Shown piece by piece: positions 19,233-28,164 of a stretch of DNA of 64,000 bases. The DNA is taken from the NCBI GenBank assembly GCA_021793645.1, contig JAJYSJ010000006.1, forward strand, positions 65,867 through 129,866, given 5' to 3'. The translations under genes were made by a program, and so were the position numbers. Numbering within the stretch: the stretch's first letter is position 1; each line of letters starts with the position of its first letter. The stretch is from Bacillota bacterium (lineage in GTDB: Bacteria > Bacillota > Sulfobacillia > JAJZYS01 > JAJYTV01). The notes beneath the pieces are model-generated. The model had not been told where the DNA came from, did not search any database, and worked only from the letters and a program-made list of their open reading frames with translations.

Positions 19233-20213
19233 TCACTCCTCCCGACCCTGTGCCGCCTGCACCTTGCCGCCAGCCGCCCGCAGCATGCGATCACGCACCC
19301 CTGCTGCAGACGAGGACTGCGGCGGCAGAACTGCGACGACCGGCGCTCCCTGGCGTTCGGCTTCTAACAGAGCGGCATAAAGCTCCTGCTGCAGCTGTCG
19401 GACGTCGTTCGCCAAAAGACCCTTCGCGCCTTTCGGCGCCGTCTCCGCAAGGCCAATGTACCAAGAACCGCGGCACGCAGAAAGAGCGCGTGCAACGCTC
19501 TCGATCAGCCTCTGGCGTTCGTCGTCCGCAAAGAGAGTGATTTCGACCTCAGGCGCGTAGTGCCGGTAGCGCGTGCCCGGCGACCGCGCGGAGCCTTTGG
19601 CCTCGCCGATGTGCTCGCCGAGCGCATCGGCGATCTGCGCGGCGGAGATACCGCCTGGGCGGAGGAGCGCGGCCTCCGCCAGCGACAAGTCGAGAACGGT
19701 CGACTCGATGCCCACCCTTGCAGTCGGACCTTCAAGCACCGCCTCGATGCGCCCCTGCATCTCCTGGTAGGCTGCTTGGGCCGATGTCGGGCTCGGCCTG
19801 CCAGAGCGGTTCGCCGACGGGGCGGCGATCGGCCGGCCAACTGCCGCGAGCAGGGCAAGCGCCACTGGCTGCGCCGGCATGCGCAGCGCCAAAGTCGGGG
19901 CGCCGAACAGCCCGCGCCCAGGCAATACGAGCGTCAGCGGGCCGGGCCAGAACCGGCGCGCTAGCTCTCGAGCGCGCACGTCCGGCACCGCCCATTCATC
20001 GATTGCGCCCGGGCTCGCCACATGCACGATCAGGGGATTGTCGGCGGGCCGCCCCTTCGCCGCGTAGATGCGCGCAACGGCACCCGGATCCGCCGCGTTC
20101 GCCCCGAGGCCGTAGACCGTTTCCGTGGGGAAGGCGACGAGCGCGCCCGCGCGCAGCAATGCCGCAGCGCACGAAACGCCCGCGTCGTCCGGCTTTAGAC
20201 GCTGGGTCATCAT
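19233..20213 (-). CDS. ywlC: L-threonylcarbamoyladenylate synthase (Sua5/YwlC)
   Basis: The 326-residue protein has a YrdC/Sua5 domain (FPTETVYGLGANA, KGRPADNPLIVHV, PSANRSGRPSPT, GIESTVLDL) and a C-terminal Sua5 extension after PGTRYRHYAPEVE. It makes threonylcarbamoyl-AMP for t6A37 in tRNAs. The start overlaps the prmC stop (ATGATGA). Order prmC-sua5-phosphatase is the conserved Firmicutes one. Confidence 0.94.
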   Translation of the reverse strand: MMTQRLKPDDAGVSCAAALLRAGALVAFPTETVYGLGANAADPGAVARIYAAKGRPADNPLIVHVASPGAIDEWAVPDVRARELARRFWPGPLTLVLPGRGLFGAPTLALRMPAQPVALALLAAVGRPIAAPSANRSGRPSPTSAQAAYQEMQGRIEAVLEGPTARVGIESTVLDLSLAEAALLRPGGISAAQIADALGEHIGEAKGSARSPGTRYRHYAPEVEITLFADDERQRLIESVARALSACRGSWYIGLAETAPKGAKGLLANDVRQLQQELYAALLEAERQGAPVVAVLPPQSSSAAGVRDRMLRAAGGKVQAAQGREE

Positions 20214-21001
20214 GCCAGTTTTCCCCCAACGACGCGCGGAATCCCAGCCAGATCTTCTTGCACGAACCGCTCCGTAAAACCTCCGCGCTCCAGTAGGCTG
20301 AGCACTTCCTCCTCCTGGCCCGCACCCACTTCGAGGATCAGCCACCCGCCTTTGGCGAGTCTGCCCGGAGCGCCGCGCACGAGCCGCCGAACCACCGTAA
20401 GGCCGTCCGCACCTCCCACGAGTGCGCCGCGTGGCTCATGGCGCACGTCAGGCGGCAACATGGCGTAGTCGCGTTCCCTGACATACGGCGGGTTCGAGGC
20501 AATCACGTCCTGGGGTTCGCGCAGCGGCGCGAAGAGGTCTCCCTCCAATACGTCCGCGATCCCGGCAAGATTTTGCCGCGCATAGCGCAGCGCGCGACGG
20601 GAGCGCTCCACTGCGACGATGCGGAGGTCGGACCGCTCGATTCCCACCGCCAGGGCGATGGCGCCAGAACCCGTGCCGATGTCTGCGACCCGCCCGCCAA
20701 CCGGCGCACGGGCGAGCATCTCCTGCACCACTATCTCCGTCTCCGGACGCGGGACGAGAACTCCCGGTCCCACCACAAGCGGGCGCGACCAAAACCAGGC
20801 CTGTCCCAAGAGGTATTGAATGGGCCAGTCCTCCTGGCGACGTGCCACCTGCGACTTCAGTCTGCGGGCGGCCATCGCAGGGACCTCAAGCCGCGGTTCG
20901 ATGTAGAGTTGCGCGCGATCGACTCCGATGGCGGCACAGAGCAATTGCGCGAGTTCCTGCTGCGGGAGCTGCCCCGAGCGCAGGAACTCAGCCCTGGTCA
21001 T
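20210..21001 (-). CDS. prmC: Release factor glutamine methyltransferase (PrmC)
   Basis: The 263-residue SAM-dependent methyltransferase has [13 protein letters not shown] (SAM site) and NPPYV (Gln-binding). An N-terminal helical domain binds release factors. It methylates the GGQ glutamine of RF1/RF2. It overlaps the end of prfA by 4 nt, matching its substrate gene. Confidence 0.95.
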   Translation of the reverse strand: MTRAEFLRSGQLPQQELAQLLCAAIGVDRAQLYIEPRLEVPAMAARRLKSQVARRQEDWPIQYLLGQAWFWSRPLVVGPGVLVPRPETEIVVQEMLARAPVGGRVADIGTGSGAIALAVGIERSDLRIVAVERSRRALRYARQNLAGIADVLEGDLFAPLREPQDVIASNPPYVRERDYAMLPPDVRHEPRGALVGGADGLTVVRRLVRGAPGRLAKGGWLILEVGAGQEEEVLSLLERGGFTERFVQEDLAGIPRVVGGKLA

Positions 21002-22038
21002 CGCAGTTCCCGGCGCAGCGCATCAAACAGTTCGTCCAGGTCGCCGTCAAGGATTTCTCCGAGACGGTGCGTGGTGAATCCAATGCGATGGTCCGTGACC
21101 CGCCCCTGCGGGAAGTTATAGGTGCGCACGCGCTCCGACCGGTCTCCAGTCCCCACCTGAGCGCGCCGCTCCTGCGCGAGCTCCGCGTGCGCCTCTGACT
21201 GCAGGCGCTCCATCAGGCGCGCACGTAGTACGCGCATCGCCTTGTCGCGGTTTTTGTGCTGGCTTTTCTCGTCTTGGCAGATCACTACGATGCCCGTCGG
21301 CAGGTGGGTGATCCGCACCGCCGACTCGGTCTTGTTGACATGCTGTCCACCTGCACCGCCGGAGCGGTACGTGTCGATGCGCAACTCCTGCGGGTCGATA
21401 TGCAGCTCGACGTCCTCCGTCTCCGGCAGCACCGCCACGGTGATCGTCGACGTATGGATGCGCCCTTGCGCCTCCGTCTCGGGCACGCGTTGCACGCGGT
21501 GGACACCGCTCTCGAAGCGCAGGCGAGAGTACGCTCCACGCCCCTTGACGGCAAAAATGACCTCCTTGAACCCGCCGATCGTCGTCGGGCTTTCGTCGAT
21601 CATCTCAACCTGCCAGTTGTGCCGCTCAGCATACCGCCCGTACATTCTGAGGAGTTCACCGGCGAAGAGCGCCGCCTCATCTCCGCCCGCACCTGCGCGG
21701 ACTTCCACGATCACGTCCTTGTCGTCGCGTGGGTCGCGCGGCGAAAGGAGGTCTGTGATCTCCGCGTCCAGGCTGGCGATCCTTTCCTCGAGGCCAGTCT
21801 GCTCCTCGGCTGCGAGCTTGCAAAGATCCTCGTCGTCACTTTGCGCCAACTGCTGCAGGTCCCTCAGCTCCGCGCGCGCCTTCTCGAGTTCCCGCGCGCG
21901 CTCCGCTGCCGGCTCGATCTCGCCTTGACGGCGGCGAAGGTCGGCAGCGCGCGAAGGGTCCTTCCAGAGCTCCGGATCGGCAAGCTCCAGCTGAAGTTCC
22001 TCAAATTGGCGCACCAGTGCTTCCAGTCGTTCGTCCAC
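20998..22038 (-). CDS. prfA: Peptide chain release factor 1
   Basis: This 346-residue release factor has the GGQ motif in [15 protein letters not shown] and the N-terminal coiled coil. It recognises UAA/UAG and releases the peptide. Downstream genes prmC and sua5 are coupled to it. The rpmE terminator lies between rpmE and this gene. Confidence 0.97.
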   Translation of the reverse strand: MDERLEALVRQFEELQLELADPELWKDPSRAADLRRRQGEIEPAAERARELEKARAELRDLQQLAQSDDEDLCKLAAEEQTGLEERIASLDAEITDLLSPRDPRDDKDVIVEVRAGAGGDEAALFAGELLRMYGRYAERHNWQVEMIDESPTTIGGFKEVIFAVKGRGAYSRLRFESGVHRVQRVPETEAQGRIHTSTITVAVLPETEDVELHIDPQELRIDTYRSGGAGGQHVNKTESAVRITHLPTGIVVICQDEKSQHKNRDKAMRVLRARLMERLQSEAHAELAQERRAQVGTGDRSERVRTYNFPQGRVTDHRIGFTTHRLGEILDGDLDELFDALRRELR

Positions 22039-22110
22039 AGCTAGCTCCCTCCGGCTCTAGGGGCCCTGTCGCGCAGAACATCCGTCTCCCCTCGCGCATG
22101 GGCCCATGAA

Positions 22111-22136
22111 AGAAAAAAGAGGCGGTGGCCCGCCTC
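22111..22136 (-). terminator. Intrinsic terminator after rpmE
   Basis: On the minus strand GAGGCGG and CCGCCTC form a 7-bp stem (22119-22125 with 22130-22136) with a 4-nt loop, followed by TTTTTTC. It follows the rpmE stop by 4 nt. Confidence 0.9.
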
Positions 22137-22140
22137 CTTT

Positions 22141-22341
22141 CTACAGACCGTAGCGCTTCTTGAAGCGCTCGACGCGGCCGCCTGTGTCGACGATGCGCTG
22201 TTGTCCGCCCGTGAACAGTGGGTGGCAATGCGAGCAGATCTCGACGCGAATGTTCTTCTTCGTGGACCCAACCTCATAGGTGTGCCCGCAAGAACAGGTG
22301 ATCGTCGTTCTCTCGTACGTCGGGTGGATGCCCGGTTTCAT
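22141..22341 (-). CDS. rpmE: Ribosomal protein L31, zinc-binding type
   Basis: The 66-residue protein has the four-cysteine zinc form of L31: CSC near residues 16-18 and CSHC near residues 36-39. It ends in [12 protein letters not shown]. It belongs to the large ribosomal subunit. The gene has its own promoter and terminator. Confidence 0.97.
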   Translation of the reverse strand: MKPGIHPTYERTTITCSCGHTYEVGSTKKNIRVEICSHCHPLFTGGQQRIVDTGGRVERFKKRYGL

Positions 22342-22374
22342 CTAACGTGTCACCACCTTGTCGCACGCGCGCTC

Positions 22375-22393
22375 CGTCGGATACTCCGACGGG
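22375..22393. promoter_or_regulatory. Perfect palindrome in the rpmE leader
   Basis: CGTCGGA-TAC-TCCGACG gives a 7-bp stem with a 3-nt loop between the rpmE promoter and its ATG. It could be an operator or an RNA hairpin; no known family is assigned. Confidence 0.35.
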
Positions 22394-22441
22394 GTCAAAG
22401 CGCCAGAAAAATACACCCTTCATGAGGGCGATGCTCTACAA

Positions 22442-22470
22442 AGAATAGCACCCGCATGGGCGATGGTCAA
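22442..22470 (-). promoter_or_regulatory. Sigma-A-type promoter of rpmE
   Basis: TTGACC (22465-22470) and TATTCT (22442-22447) on the minus strand are separated by 17 bp. Confidence 0.75.
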
Positions 22471-22484
22471 GGTGCCTTCGGGGC

Positions 22485-23039
22485 CTAGCCGAGCAGCTTA
22501 TGCAGGAAGAGCACGAGTCCAGTCACTGCAAGCACTGCGCCTGCCGCTGCCTCCGCCCACTCCTCCATGCGCGCGCCGATCTGGCGACCGAACAGTAGGC
22601 CTGCCCAGGTCATGATCCATGCGGAAAGTCCAAGCGCGATGACCGTGATCAGCGGCGGGAAACCCACCAGCGCCAGCGAGAAGCCCACAGCCAGGGAGTC
22701 GAGGCTAACGCCCCCCGCTGCCAGGATCAGTCCGGTTCCACTGCTGAGCTGAAAGCCGGACTTGCCAGGGCGCAACGCAAAAATGGTGGTCAGTACGCCA
22801 AGCACAAAGAGTGCCGAGAAGCCGACGTAGCCGGCGTAGTCGCCAAGCCGCGGCCCGATCGCACTGCCTAGCCAGATCCCCGCCGCGGGCAAGGCGGTCT
22901 GGAACAACGCAAACAGCGCCGCGATCGCAAACGCGCGGCGGCCGGACACGCCCTGCACCCCGATTCCGACCGCAACAGAGAGATTGTCGAGGCCCAGCGA
23001 CAGCGCCAGCAGCGATAGTTGCCAGTAGACTGCGATCAC
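22485..23039 (-). CDS. mntP: MntP-family manganese efflux pump
   Basis: The 184-residue membrane protein has six predicted helices in two repeats. Each repeat carries the acidic signature: LGLDNLSVAVGIG and VSLDSLAVGFSL. MntP proteins export Mn(II). The B. subtilis homologue YwlD sits in the same prfA-ywlC region. A distant relative, YtaF, is encoded at 36972. Confidence 0.82.
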   Translation of the reverse strand: MIAVYWQLSLLALSLGLDNLSVAVGIGVQGVSGRRAFAIAALFALFQTALPAAGIWLGSAIGPRLGDYAGYVGFSALFVLGVLTTIFALRPGKSGFQLSSGTGLILAAGGVSLDSLAVGFSLALVGFPPLITVIALGLSAWIMTWAGLLFGRQIGARMEEWAEAAAGAVLAVTGLVLFLHKLLG

Positions 23040-23066
23040 ACCCCGTTCCCAGGCATCGGCCCGAAC

Positions 23067-24026
23067 CTAGCCTTCCGCTATGGCGACGAAGCGGCGCACC
23101 CTGCGGACCTTCCCACCCGCGATGGCGAGCGAAGAGAGCCACACCCCGCCATCTTGGCGCTGCGGCGCAGGACCGCAAACGGAGTCGGTCACGGAGGTCG
23201 CCGCGAACACGACGTCGTCGCTTCGCACGATGTCCTCGAGTTGCAAAGGCCGCTCGGCGTCTTCGCCGAACATCTCTTTGAGACGGGTGCGCTCCTGATC
23301 GCTCTCCGGCCGCAAGCGCCCACAGAACGCTCCGCCAAGCGCCCGCACGGCACACGCTGCGAGGACTCCTTCGGGAGCCCCGCCGGTTCCCACCACAAGG
23401 TCAACGCCGCCGCCAGGCAGACAGGTCGCGACGGCAGGGCCCACATCGCCTGCCGAGAGCAGGCGCACTGCCACTCCCAGCGTGCGCAGTTCCGCGATCG
23501 CAGAAGCATGGCGCGGTCGGTCCAGGACACCCGCCACCAGTTGGCCGGGCTTCTTATGGAGCGCAGCGGCAAGCACCTTCACGTTTTCTGAGAGCGGCAC
23601 GTCGATATGTAGTCGCCCGGCGGCAGCCGGACCGGCGCAGATCTTTTCCATGTAGATGTCTGGCGCGTGCAAGAGGCTGTCGGCAGGGCCCGCCGACAGT
23701 ACCGTCATCGCGCCATCCTGAGCGTAGGCTGTAAGGCCTGTTCCCTCGAGCGGGTCGACGGCTATGTCGCACTTGATTCCCCCGCGCCCCAACTCCTCGC
23801 CGATGAACAGCATCGGCGCCTCGTCCATTTCGCCTTCGCCGATCACGACGCGCGCCGAGAGCGGAAGCCCCCTGAACGCGTGATGCATACCATCCACAGC
23901 GGCCTGGTCGGCCGCCTCCTTGTCACCTCGCCCGATGTGCGGCAGCACCGCGAGCGCTGCCTCCTCGGCGACCAGTAGGAGATCTGCCCAGTAATCTTGC
24001 AGCATGCGTCCGTTTGCTTCGCTCAC
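23067..24026 (-). CDS. glpX: Class II fructose-1,6-bisphosphatase (GlpX)
   Basis: This 319-residue metal-dependent phosphatase of gluconeogenesis has the GlpX motifs IGEGEMDEAPML, AVDPLEGTGL and GTGGAPEGVLAA. GTG 24026 is preferred: GAGAGGGG lies 7 nt upstream and the start overlaps the stop of the preceding membrane protein (GTGA). In Bacillus glpX also lies near rpmE. Confidence 0.93.
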   Translation of the reverse strand: MSEANGRMLQDYWADLLLVAEEAALAVLPHIGRGDKEAADQAAVDGMHHAFRGLPLSARVVIGEGEMDEAPMLFIGEELGRGGIKCDIAVDPLEGTGLTAYAQDGAMTVLSAGPADSLLHAPDIYMEKICAGPAAAGRLHIDVPLSENVKVLAAALHKKPGQLVAGVLDRPRHASAIAELRTLGVAVRLLSAGDVGPAVATCLPGGGVDLVVGTGGAPEGVLAACAVRALGGAFCGRLRPESDQERTRLKEMFGEDAERPLQLEDIVRSDDVVFAATSVTDSVCGPAPQRQDGGVWLSSLAIAGGKVRRVRRFVAIAEG

Positions 24027-24409
24027 TTCGGCGCCCCTCTCTGGGTCACGTACCCGACCCGGGCCCAAAGAGCCCCGATCGCCCCCAGCAGCACCGCGAA
24101 GAGTCCGGCGGAAAAGGCCGTCATCAACGATTGCTGGATTACGCTCAGGAAACCCTGTCCCGGTGCCAGAAACAATGCAAGCGCACTGAAGAAGCCGGCG
24201 ATCAGGCCGGCCAGAAGCGACGTCAAGAGAGACGGTATGACGCGGCGGTTAATGCGAAAAGCGCTATACCCGACGTAGACGAACAGGGCCAGGGTGACGA
24301 GGAGAAGAGGCTTTGCCGCCCAATCAACCCCTCCCCGCTGGGCCAGGTAGCCGAGCCACTCCACCACGGTAATCAGAATTCCCCAAAGCACTCCGAGTTT
24401 CCATGTCAT
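24023..24409 (-). CDS. Small membrane protein of unknown function
   Basis: The 128-residue protein has four predicted membrane helices from MTWKLGVLWGILITVVEWLG onwards, with basic residues at the C-terminus. I do not recognise a family. It is translationally coupled to glpX by a 4-nt overlap and diverges from murJ. Confidence 0.7.
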   Translation of the reverse strand: MTWKLGVLWGILITVVEWLGYLAQRGGVDWAAKPLLLVTLALFVYVGYSAFRINRRVIPSLLTSLLAGLIAGFFSALALFLAPGQGFLSVIQQSLMTAFSAGLFAVLLGAIGALWARVGYVTQRGAPK

Positions 24410-24579
24410 GGCGTCGCCGCGACTGACAGCCGCGGCCTTCCTCCTTCGAGCGCGACTCGGCGCGCAGGTTCGCCTTTCCATCGTATCCGACACGGCAAGG
24501 CGCCTCAACCTCACTCCCCATGTGCGATAATAGACGAGATGCAATGCGCACAGGCACTACGGCCGGGGGTTCGCGAATC

Positions 24580-26163
24580 ATGAACCGGCGGGCTCAGACC
24601 TTGCGCCAGGCGACGACGATCGTCGCGTTGGCGATGGTACTTTCGCGCATCCTCGGCTTCTTCCGCAGCTCGGTGATCTCGGCCCTATTCGGCCAGGGCA
24701 ACCTGACCGACGCCTACAATGCGGCGTTCATGGTCCCGGACACCTTCTATATGGTCCTGATCGGCGGCGGGATCTCCTCCGCGTTCATCCCGACGCTGAC
24801 GCGCTACATCGCGGAGGGGAACGACGATGAGGGCTGGCGTGTCACGTCCATCGCGTTCAACTTCGTCGCACTGATGATGACGGTGGTGCTGGTGCTCGCG
24901 TTCATCCTCGCCCCCTGGTACATGCACCTCGTGGAACCGGGGTTCGGGCCGGCCAAACTGCACCTCACCGTCTACCTCACCCGCATCACCTTGGCGAGCA
25001 TCTTCTTCCACAGCCTGAACGGCGTCCTGATCGGCACCGAGTACGCCTACAACGAGTTCTGGGGTACGGCGCTCGGTCCACTCGCATACAACCTCGCGAT
25101 CATCCTCATCGGTATGGCGCTCGCGAGCCGTTTCGGCATCGCCGCCTTCGCCTGGTCCACGCTGATCGGCGCGGCCATCAACTTCGCCGTGCAGGTGATC
25201 GGCGTACTACGGCTGCGGCCGCGCTACTACCTCTCCCTGGCCCTGCGCCATCCAGGCATCCAGCGCATCTTCCGCCTGATCCTCCCGGTGATGCTCGGAC
25301 TCTCGATCGCGCAGATCAACCTCCTGATCAACCAGTCGTTTCTCGCCTCTACATTGCCGAAGGGCACCGTGAACGCCTTGTTCCTCGCATCCCGCATCAT
25401 GCTCGTGCCAGTCATGTTCGCCATCTCCGTCGGCATCACGCTGCTGCCCGGACTCAGCCGCCACGCGGTGCTGAATGACCGCAAGGCCTTCCGCCGCACC
25501 TTCTCCGACTCGCTGCGCGCCGTCCTCTTCGTCACCATCCCGGCATCCGTCGGTCTCCTGCTCATCTCGCACCCGCTTGTCCAGGTGCTCTTCCAGCATG
25601 GGCAGTTCAGCGAACACGCCACCGACGTCACCGCCGGTGCGCTCTTCTGGTATACGATCGGAATCACTGGGTACGCCGCATACGAGATCATCAGCCGCGG
25701 CTTCTACGCGCTTGAGGACACGCGCACGCCCGTGATCATCGGCGCGAGTTCCCTGGTGGCCGGCGTCGCGATGAACTTCATCTTTGTGCATCTCTTCAGA
25801 GGGCCGCACGGGACCGGCGGTGCAAACGGACTCGCCTTCGCCTACTCGCTCACCGGCATCCTGAACGCCGGCCTCCTGCTGCGCGCACTGCGCCGGCGCG
25901 CGGGGCCGCTCCAGGGAAGGCGCATCCTCAAGACATCGCTCGCGGCGCTGATCTCGTCGCTTGGGATGGCATTCTTCATTCTGGGCGTGGAGCAGATCAT
26001 GCCGCACCTCCTGTTCGGACCGCATCTCTTCCGCTACCTTTTGATGCTGCTTTGGCCGATCCTCGTCGGCGCCGTATCCTACGCCGTCATCGCGCATCTC
26101 CTCGGTGCCGAGGAGGTTGCCTGGATCATGTCCATGCTGCGCCGGCGCCTCAGCCGCGCCTAG
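24580..26163 (+). CDS. murJ: Lipid II flippase MurJ
   Basis: The 527-residue polytopic protein of the MviN/MurJ family (about 14 helices) begins with the family segment LSRILGFFRSSVISALFG and FMVPDTFYMVLIGGGISSAF. It moves lipid II across the membrane for wall synthesis. The ATG at 24580 is chosen by similarity; its ribosome site is weak. The start at 24520 would add 20 unlikely residues. Confidence 0.93.
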   Translation: MNRRAQTLRQATTIVALAMVLSRILGFFRSSVISALFGQGNLTDAYNAAFMVPDTFYMVLIGGGISSAFIPTLTRYIAEGNDDEGWRVTSIAFNFVALMMTVVLVLAFILAPWYMHLVEPGFGPAKLHLTVYLTRITLASIFFHSLNGVLIGTEYAYNEFWGTALGPLAYNLAIILIGMALASRFGIAAFAWSTLIGAAINFAVQVIGVLRLRPRYYLSLALRHPGIQRIFRLILPVMLGLSIAQINLLINQSFLASTLPKGTVNALFLASRIMLVPVMFAISVGITLLPGLSRHAVLNDRKAFRRTFSDSLRAVLFVTIPASVGLLLISHPLVQVLFQHGQFSEHATDVTAGALFWYTIGITGYAAYEIISRGFYALEDTRTPVIIGASSLVAGVAMNFIFVHLFRGPHGTGGANGLAFAYSLTGILNAGLLLRALRRRAGPLQGRRILKTSLAALISSLGMAFFILGVEQIMPHLLFGPHLFRYLLMLLWPILVGAVSYAVIAHLLGAEEVAWIMSMLRRRLSRA

Positions 26164-26178
26164 AAGCGCAACCCAATC

Positions 26179-26210
26179 GCGGCAGCCTCGACTATTGCCG
26201 AGGCTGCCGC
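26179..26210 (+). terminator. 12-bp hairpin after murJ
   Basis: GCGGCAGCCTCG (26179-26190) pairs with CGAGGCTGCCGC (26199-26210). There is no clear T-run, so termination may be factor-dependent or partial. Confidence 0.55.
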
Positions 26211-26251
26211 AACTCGTTATGCTGATTTGCGGAAGCGAAGGAGAGATTGTC

Positions 26252-26437
26252 ATGACACAGCGGAGTGCGCTGCCGTACCCGCCCGATGTCGTCGCGCACA
26301 TCGAGACCCTGCAGCGCGAGAAGCACGTCCTCTTGGAGCGGGCAAAGAAGAAGCAGTACAACGAACGCAATCACATCATGCGCCGCGTCATCGCCATCGA
26401 GGACGAATTGGCGCGGTACTTCACGCCGAACCTCTAG
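26252..26437 (+). CDS. 61-residue coiled-coil protein, unknown
   Basis: This ORF has a strong ribosome site AAGGAGAG before ATG 26252 and is followed by an 11-bp-stem hairpin. The protein is charged and mostly helical (HIETLQREKHVLLERAKKKQ then AIEDELARYF). I do not recognise it. Both ends of the transcription unit look real, so I regard it as a gene. Confidence 0.7.
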   Translation: MTQRSALPYPPDVVAHIETLQREKHVLLERAKKKQYNERNHIMRRVIAIEDELARYFTPNL

Positions 26438-26452
26438 ATCTGTACGAGTCCG

Positions 26453-26480
26453 GGGCAGGACGCGACCGTGCGTCCTGCCC
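26453..26480 (+). terminator. Hairpin after the 61-codon gene
   Basis: GGGCAGGACGC pairs with GCGTCCTGCCC (11 bp, 6-nt loop). ATCTTCGTT follows, a weak T-run. Confidence 0.6.
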
Positions 26481-26555
26481 ATCTTCGTTCCGGGTCTATC
26501 CTGTGCAAACGCAAAATTTAAGACCACTATAGACTGCATAGCGCTCCTGCGCCGT

Positions 26556-26561
26556 TATAAT
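26556..26561 (+). promoter_or_regulatory. Likely -10 box of the kamA promoter
   Basis: A perfect TATAAT is present, but the -35 is poor. A 117-nt leader follows, with the hairpin GCAGCGGC/GCCGCTGC at 26576-26594. Confidence 0.5.
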
Positions 26562-26678
26562 GGGGGCGCACCCACCGCAGCGGCACTGCCGCTGCAATGC
26601 GAACGTCCTTTTTGCGGGGCGCGAAACCGCCTACGCTTCGGTAGCAACCTGCCTCGGATTCAGGGGAGGAATACAGGT

Positions 26679-28031
26679 TTGACCAAGCATCCCGCCGCCA
26701 CGGTGCGCAGCCAGCTGCAGTTGCCGCGCAACACGCGCGCGCCGCTCTGGCGTGACGTGCCGGACGCCGACTGGAACGATTGGCGCTGGCAGCTCAAGAA
26801 CCGATTGAACTCGATCGGCGAACTATCGCAGATCATCCGCCTGACGCCGGACGAGGAGGAAGGGATTCGCGCCAGCGGCCTCCTTCGGCTGGACATCACG
26901 CCGTACTTCGCCTCGCTCATCGATCCGGACGACCCGACCTGTCCGATCCGCCGGCAGGTGCTGCCGACAGGGCAGGAGCTCGTGCCGTTCGACGCGGAGA
27001 TGGCAGACTCCCTCGCCGAGGACCGCCACAGTCCCGTGCCGGGCCTTGTGCACCGCTACCCGGACCGGGTCCTGATGCTGATCACGACCCAGTGCGCCAG
27101 CTACTGCCGGTATTGCACCCGCAGCCGCATCGTGGGCGACCCCCACGCGAACTTCAGCCCGACCGAGTTCGAAGCCCAGCTCGAGTACCTACGCAGGACG
27201 CCGCAGGTGCGGGACGTCCTGCTTTCGGGCGGCGATCCGCTCGTGTTGAATCCCAAGGTGCTGGAAAGCGTGCTGCGCGAACTGCGCAAAATCGAGCACA
27301 TCGAAGTAATCCGCATCGGATCCCGCGTGCCCATCTTCACCCCGCAGCGCATCACCCAGGAACTGTGCGACATGCTCTCGCAGTTCCACCCGCTCTGGAT
27401 GAACGTGCACGTAAACCACCCGAAGGAACTGACGCCCGAAGTGGCGGAGGCCTTCGACCGACTAAGCCGCGCCGGCATCCCTCTTGGCTCCCAGACAGTG
27501 CTCCTGCGGGGCATCAACGACCATCCGGTGGTGATGCAGAAGCTGATGCGCGAACTGGTGCGGCTCAGGGTGCGACCCTACTACATCTATCAATGCGACG
27601 AGGTCCACGGTGCCGGGCACTTCCGCACGACGGTCGCCCAGGGCATCGAGATCATGGAGTCGCTGCGCGGGCATATGTCCGGTTACGCTGTCCCGGTCTA
27701 CGTGGTGGATCTGCCAGGCGGTGGTGGAAAGGTCCCGGTCGGCCCGAACTACCTGATCTCCCAGAGCCAGGGCCGCGTCGTGCTGCGCAACTTCGAAGGC
27801 TACATCGGCACCTATACGGAGCCGCTCGACTACACGGGTCCGGACATGGCGGTCCCGCCGGAATGGGTGCGGACCGAACCAGGCCAGCGCGGGGTGTCTG
27901 GCCTCCTTGCCGGAGAGGCACTGGCCATCTCTCCGAAGGAGTTCGAGGACGTCCACCAGCGCGGAGGATCTGCCCACCGCCTGAACCAGGACCCTGTGAA
28001 ATGGCAGCCGCGCGGAATCGGCGCGGACTGA
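26679..28031 (+). CDS. kamA: Lysine 2,3-aminomutase family radical SAM enzyme
   Basis: This 450-residue PLP- and SAM-dependent enzyme has the iron-sulfur motif CASYCRYC (Cys139, 143, 146), SGGDPLVL, and the PLP-lysine segment DLPGGGGKVPVG. It interconverts alpha- and beta-lysine; beta-lysine serves as an osmolyte precursor or in lysine breakdown. TTG 26679 has GGGGAGG 9 nt upstream and starts just before the conserved core; the longer open frame is not supported. It is a single-gene unit with its own promoter and terminator. Confidence 0.92.
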   Translation: MTKHPAATVRSQLQLPRNTRAPLWRDVPDADWNDWRWQLKNRLNSIGELSQIIRLTPDEEEGIRASGLLRLDITPYFASLIDPDDPTCPIRRQVLPTGQELVPFDAEMADSLAEDRHSPVPGLVHRYPDRVLMLITTQCASYCRYCTRSRIVGDPHANFSPTEFEAQLEYLRRTPQVRDVLLSGGDPLVLNPKVLESVLRELRKIEHIEVIRIGSRVPIFTPQRITQELCDMLSQFHPLWMNVHVNHPKELTPEVAEAFDRLSRAGIPLGSQTVLLRGINDHPVVMQKLMRELVRLRVRPYYIYQCDEVHGAGHFRTTVAQGIEIMESLRGHMSGYAVPVYVVDLPGGGGKVPVGPNYLISQSQGRVVLRNFEGYIGTYTEPLDYTGPDMAVPPEWVRTEPGQRGVSGLLAGEALAISPKEFEDVHQRGGSAHRLNQDPVKWQPRGIGAD

Positions 28032-28038
28032 CGACTGG

Positions 28039-28078
28039 GACCCGCCGGCCACGACCGACGCCGGCGGGTCCTTTTTTC
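28039..28078 (+). terminator. Intrinsic terminator after kamA
   Basis: GACCCGCCGGC (28039-28049) pairs with GCCGGCGGGTC (28060-28070), followed by CTTTTTTC. Confidence 0.92.
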
Positions 28079-28164
28079 GGTGGCTCAGCCGCAGCGTTGG
28101 CGGCACGGTGGATCAGCGGATAGACTAGGGTAAAATCACTGATCTGATTCTCTAGGAGAATACC

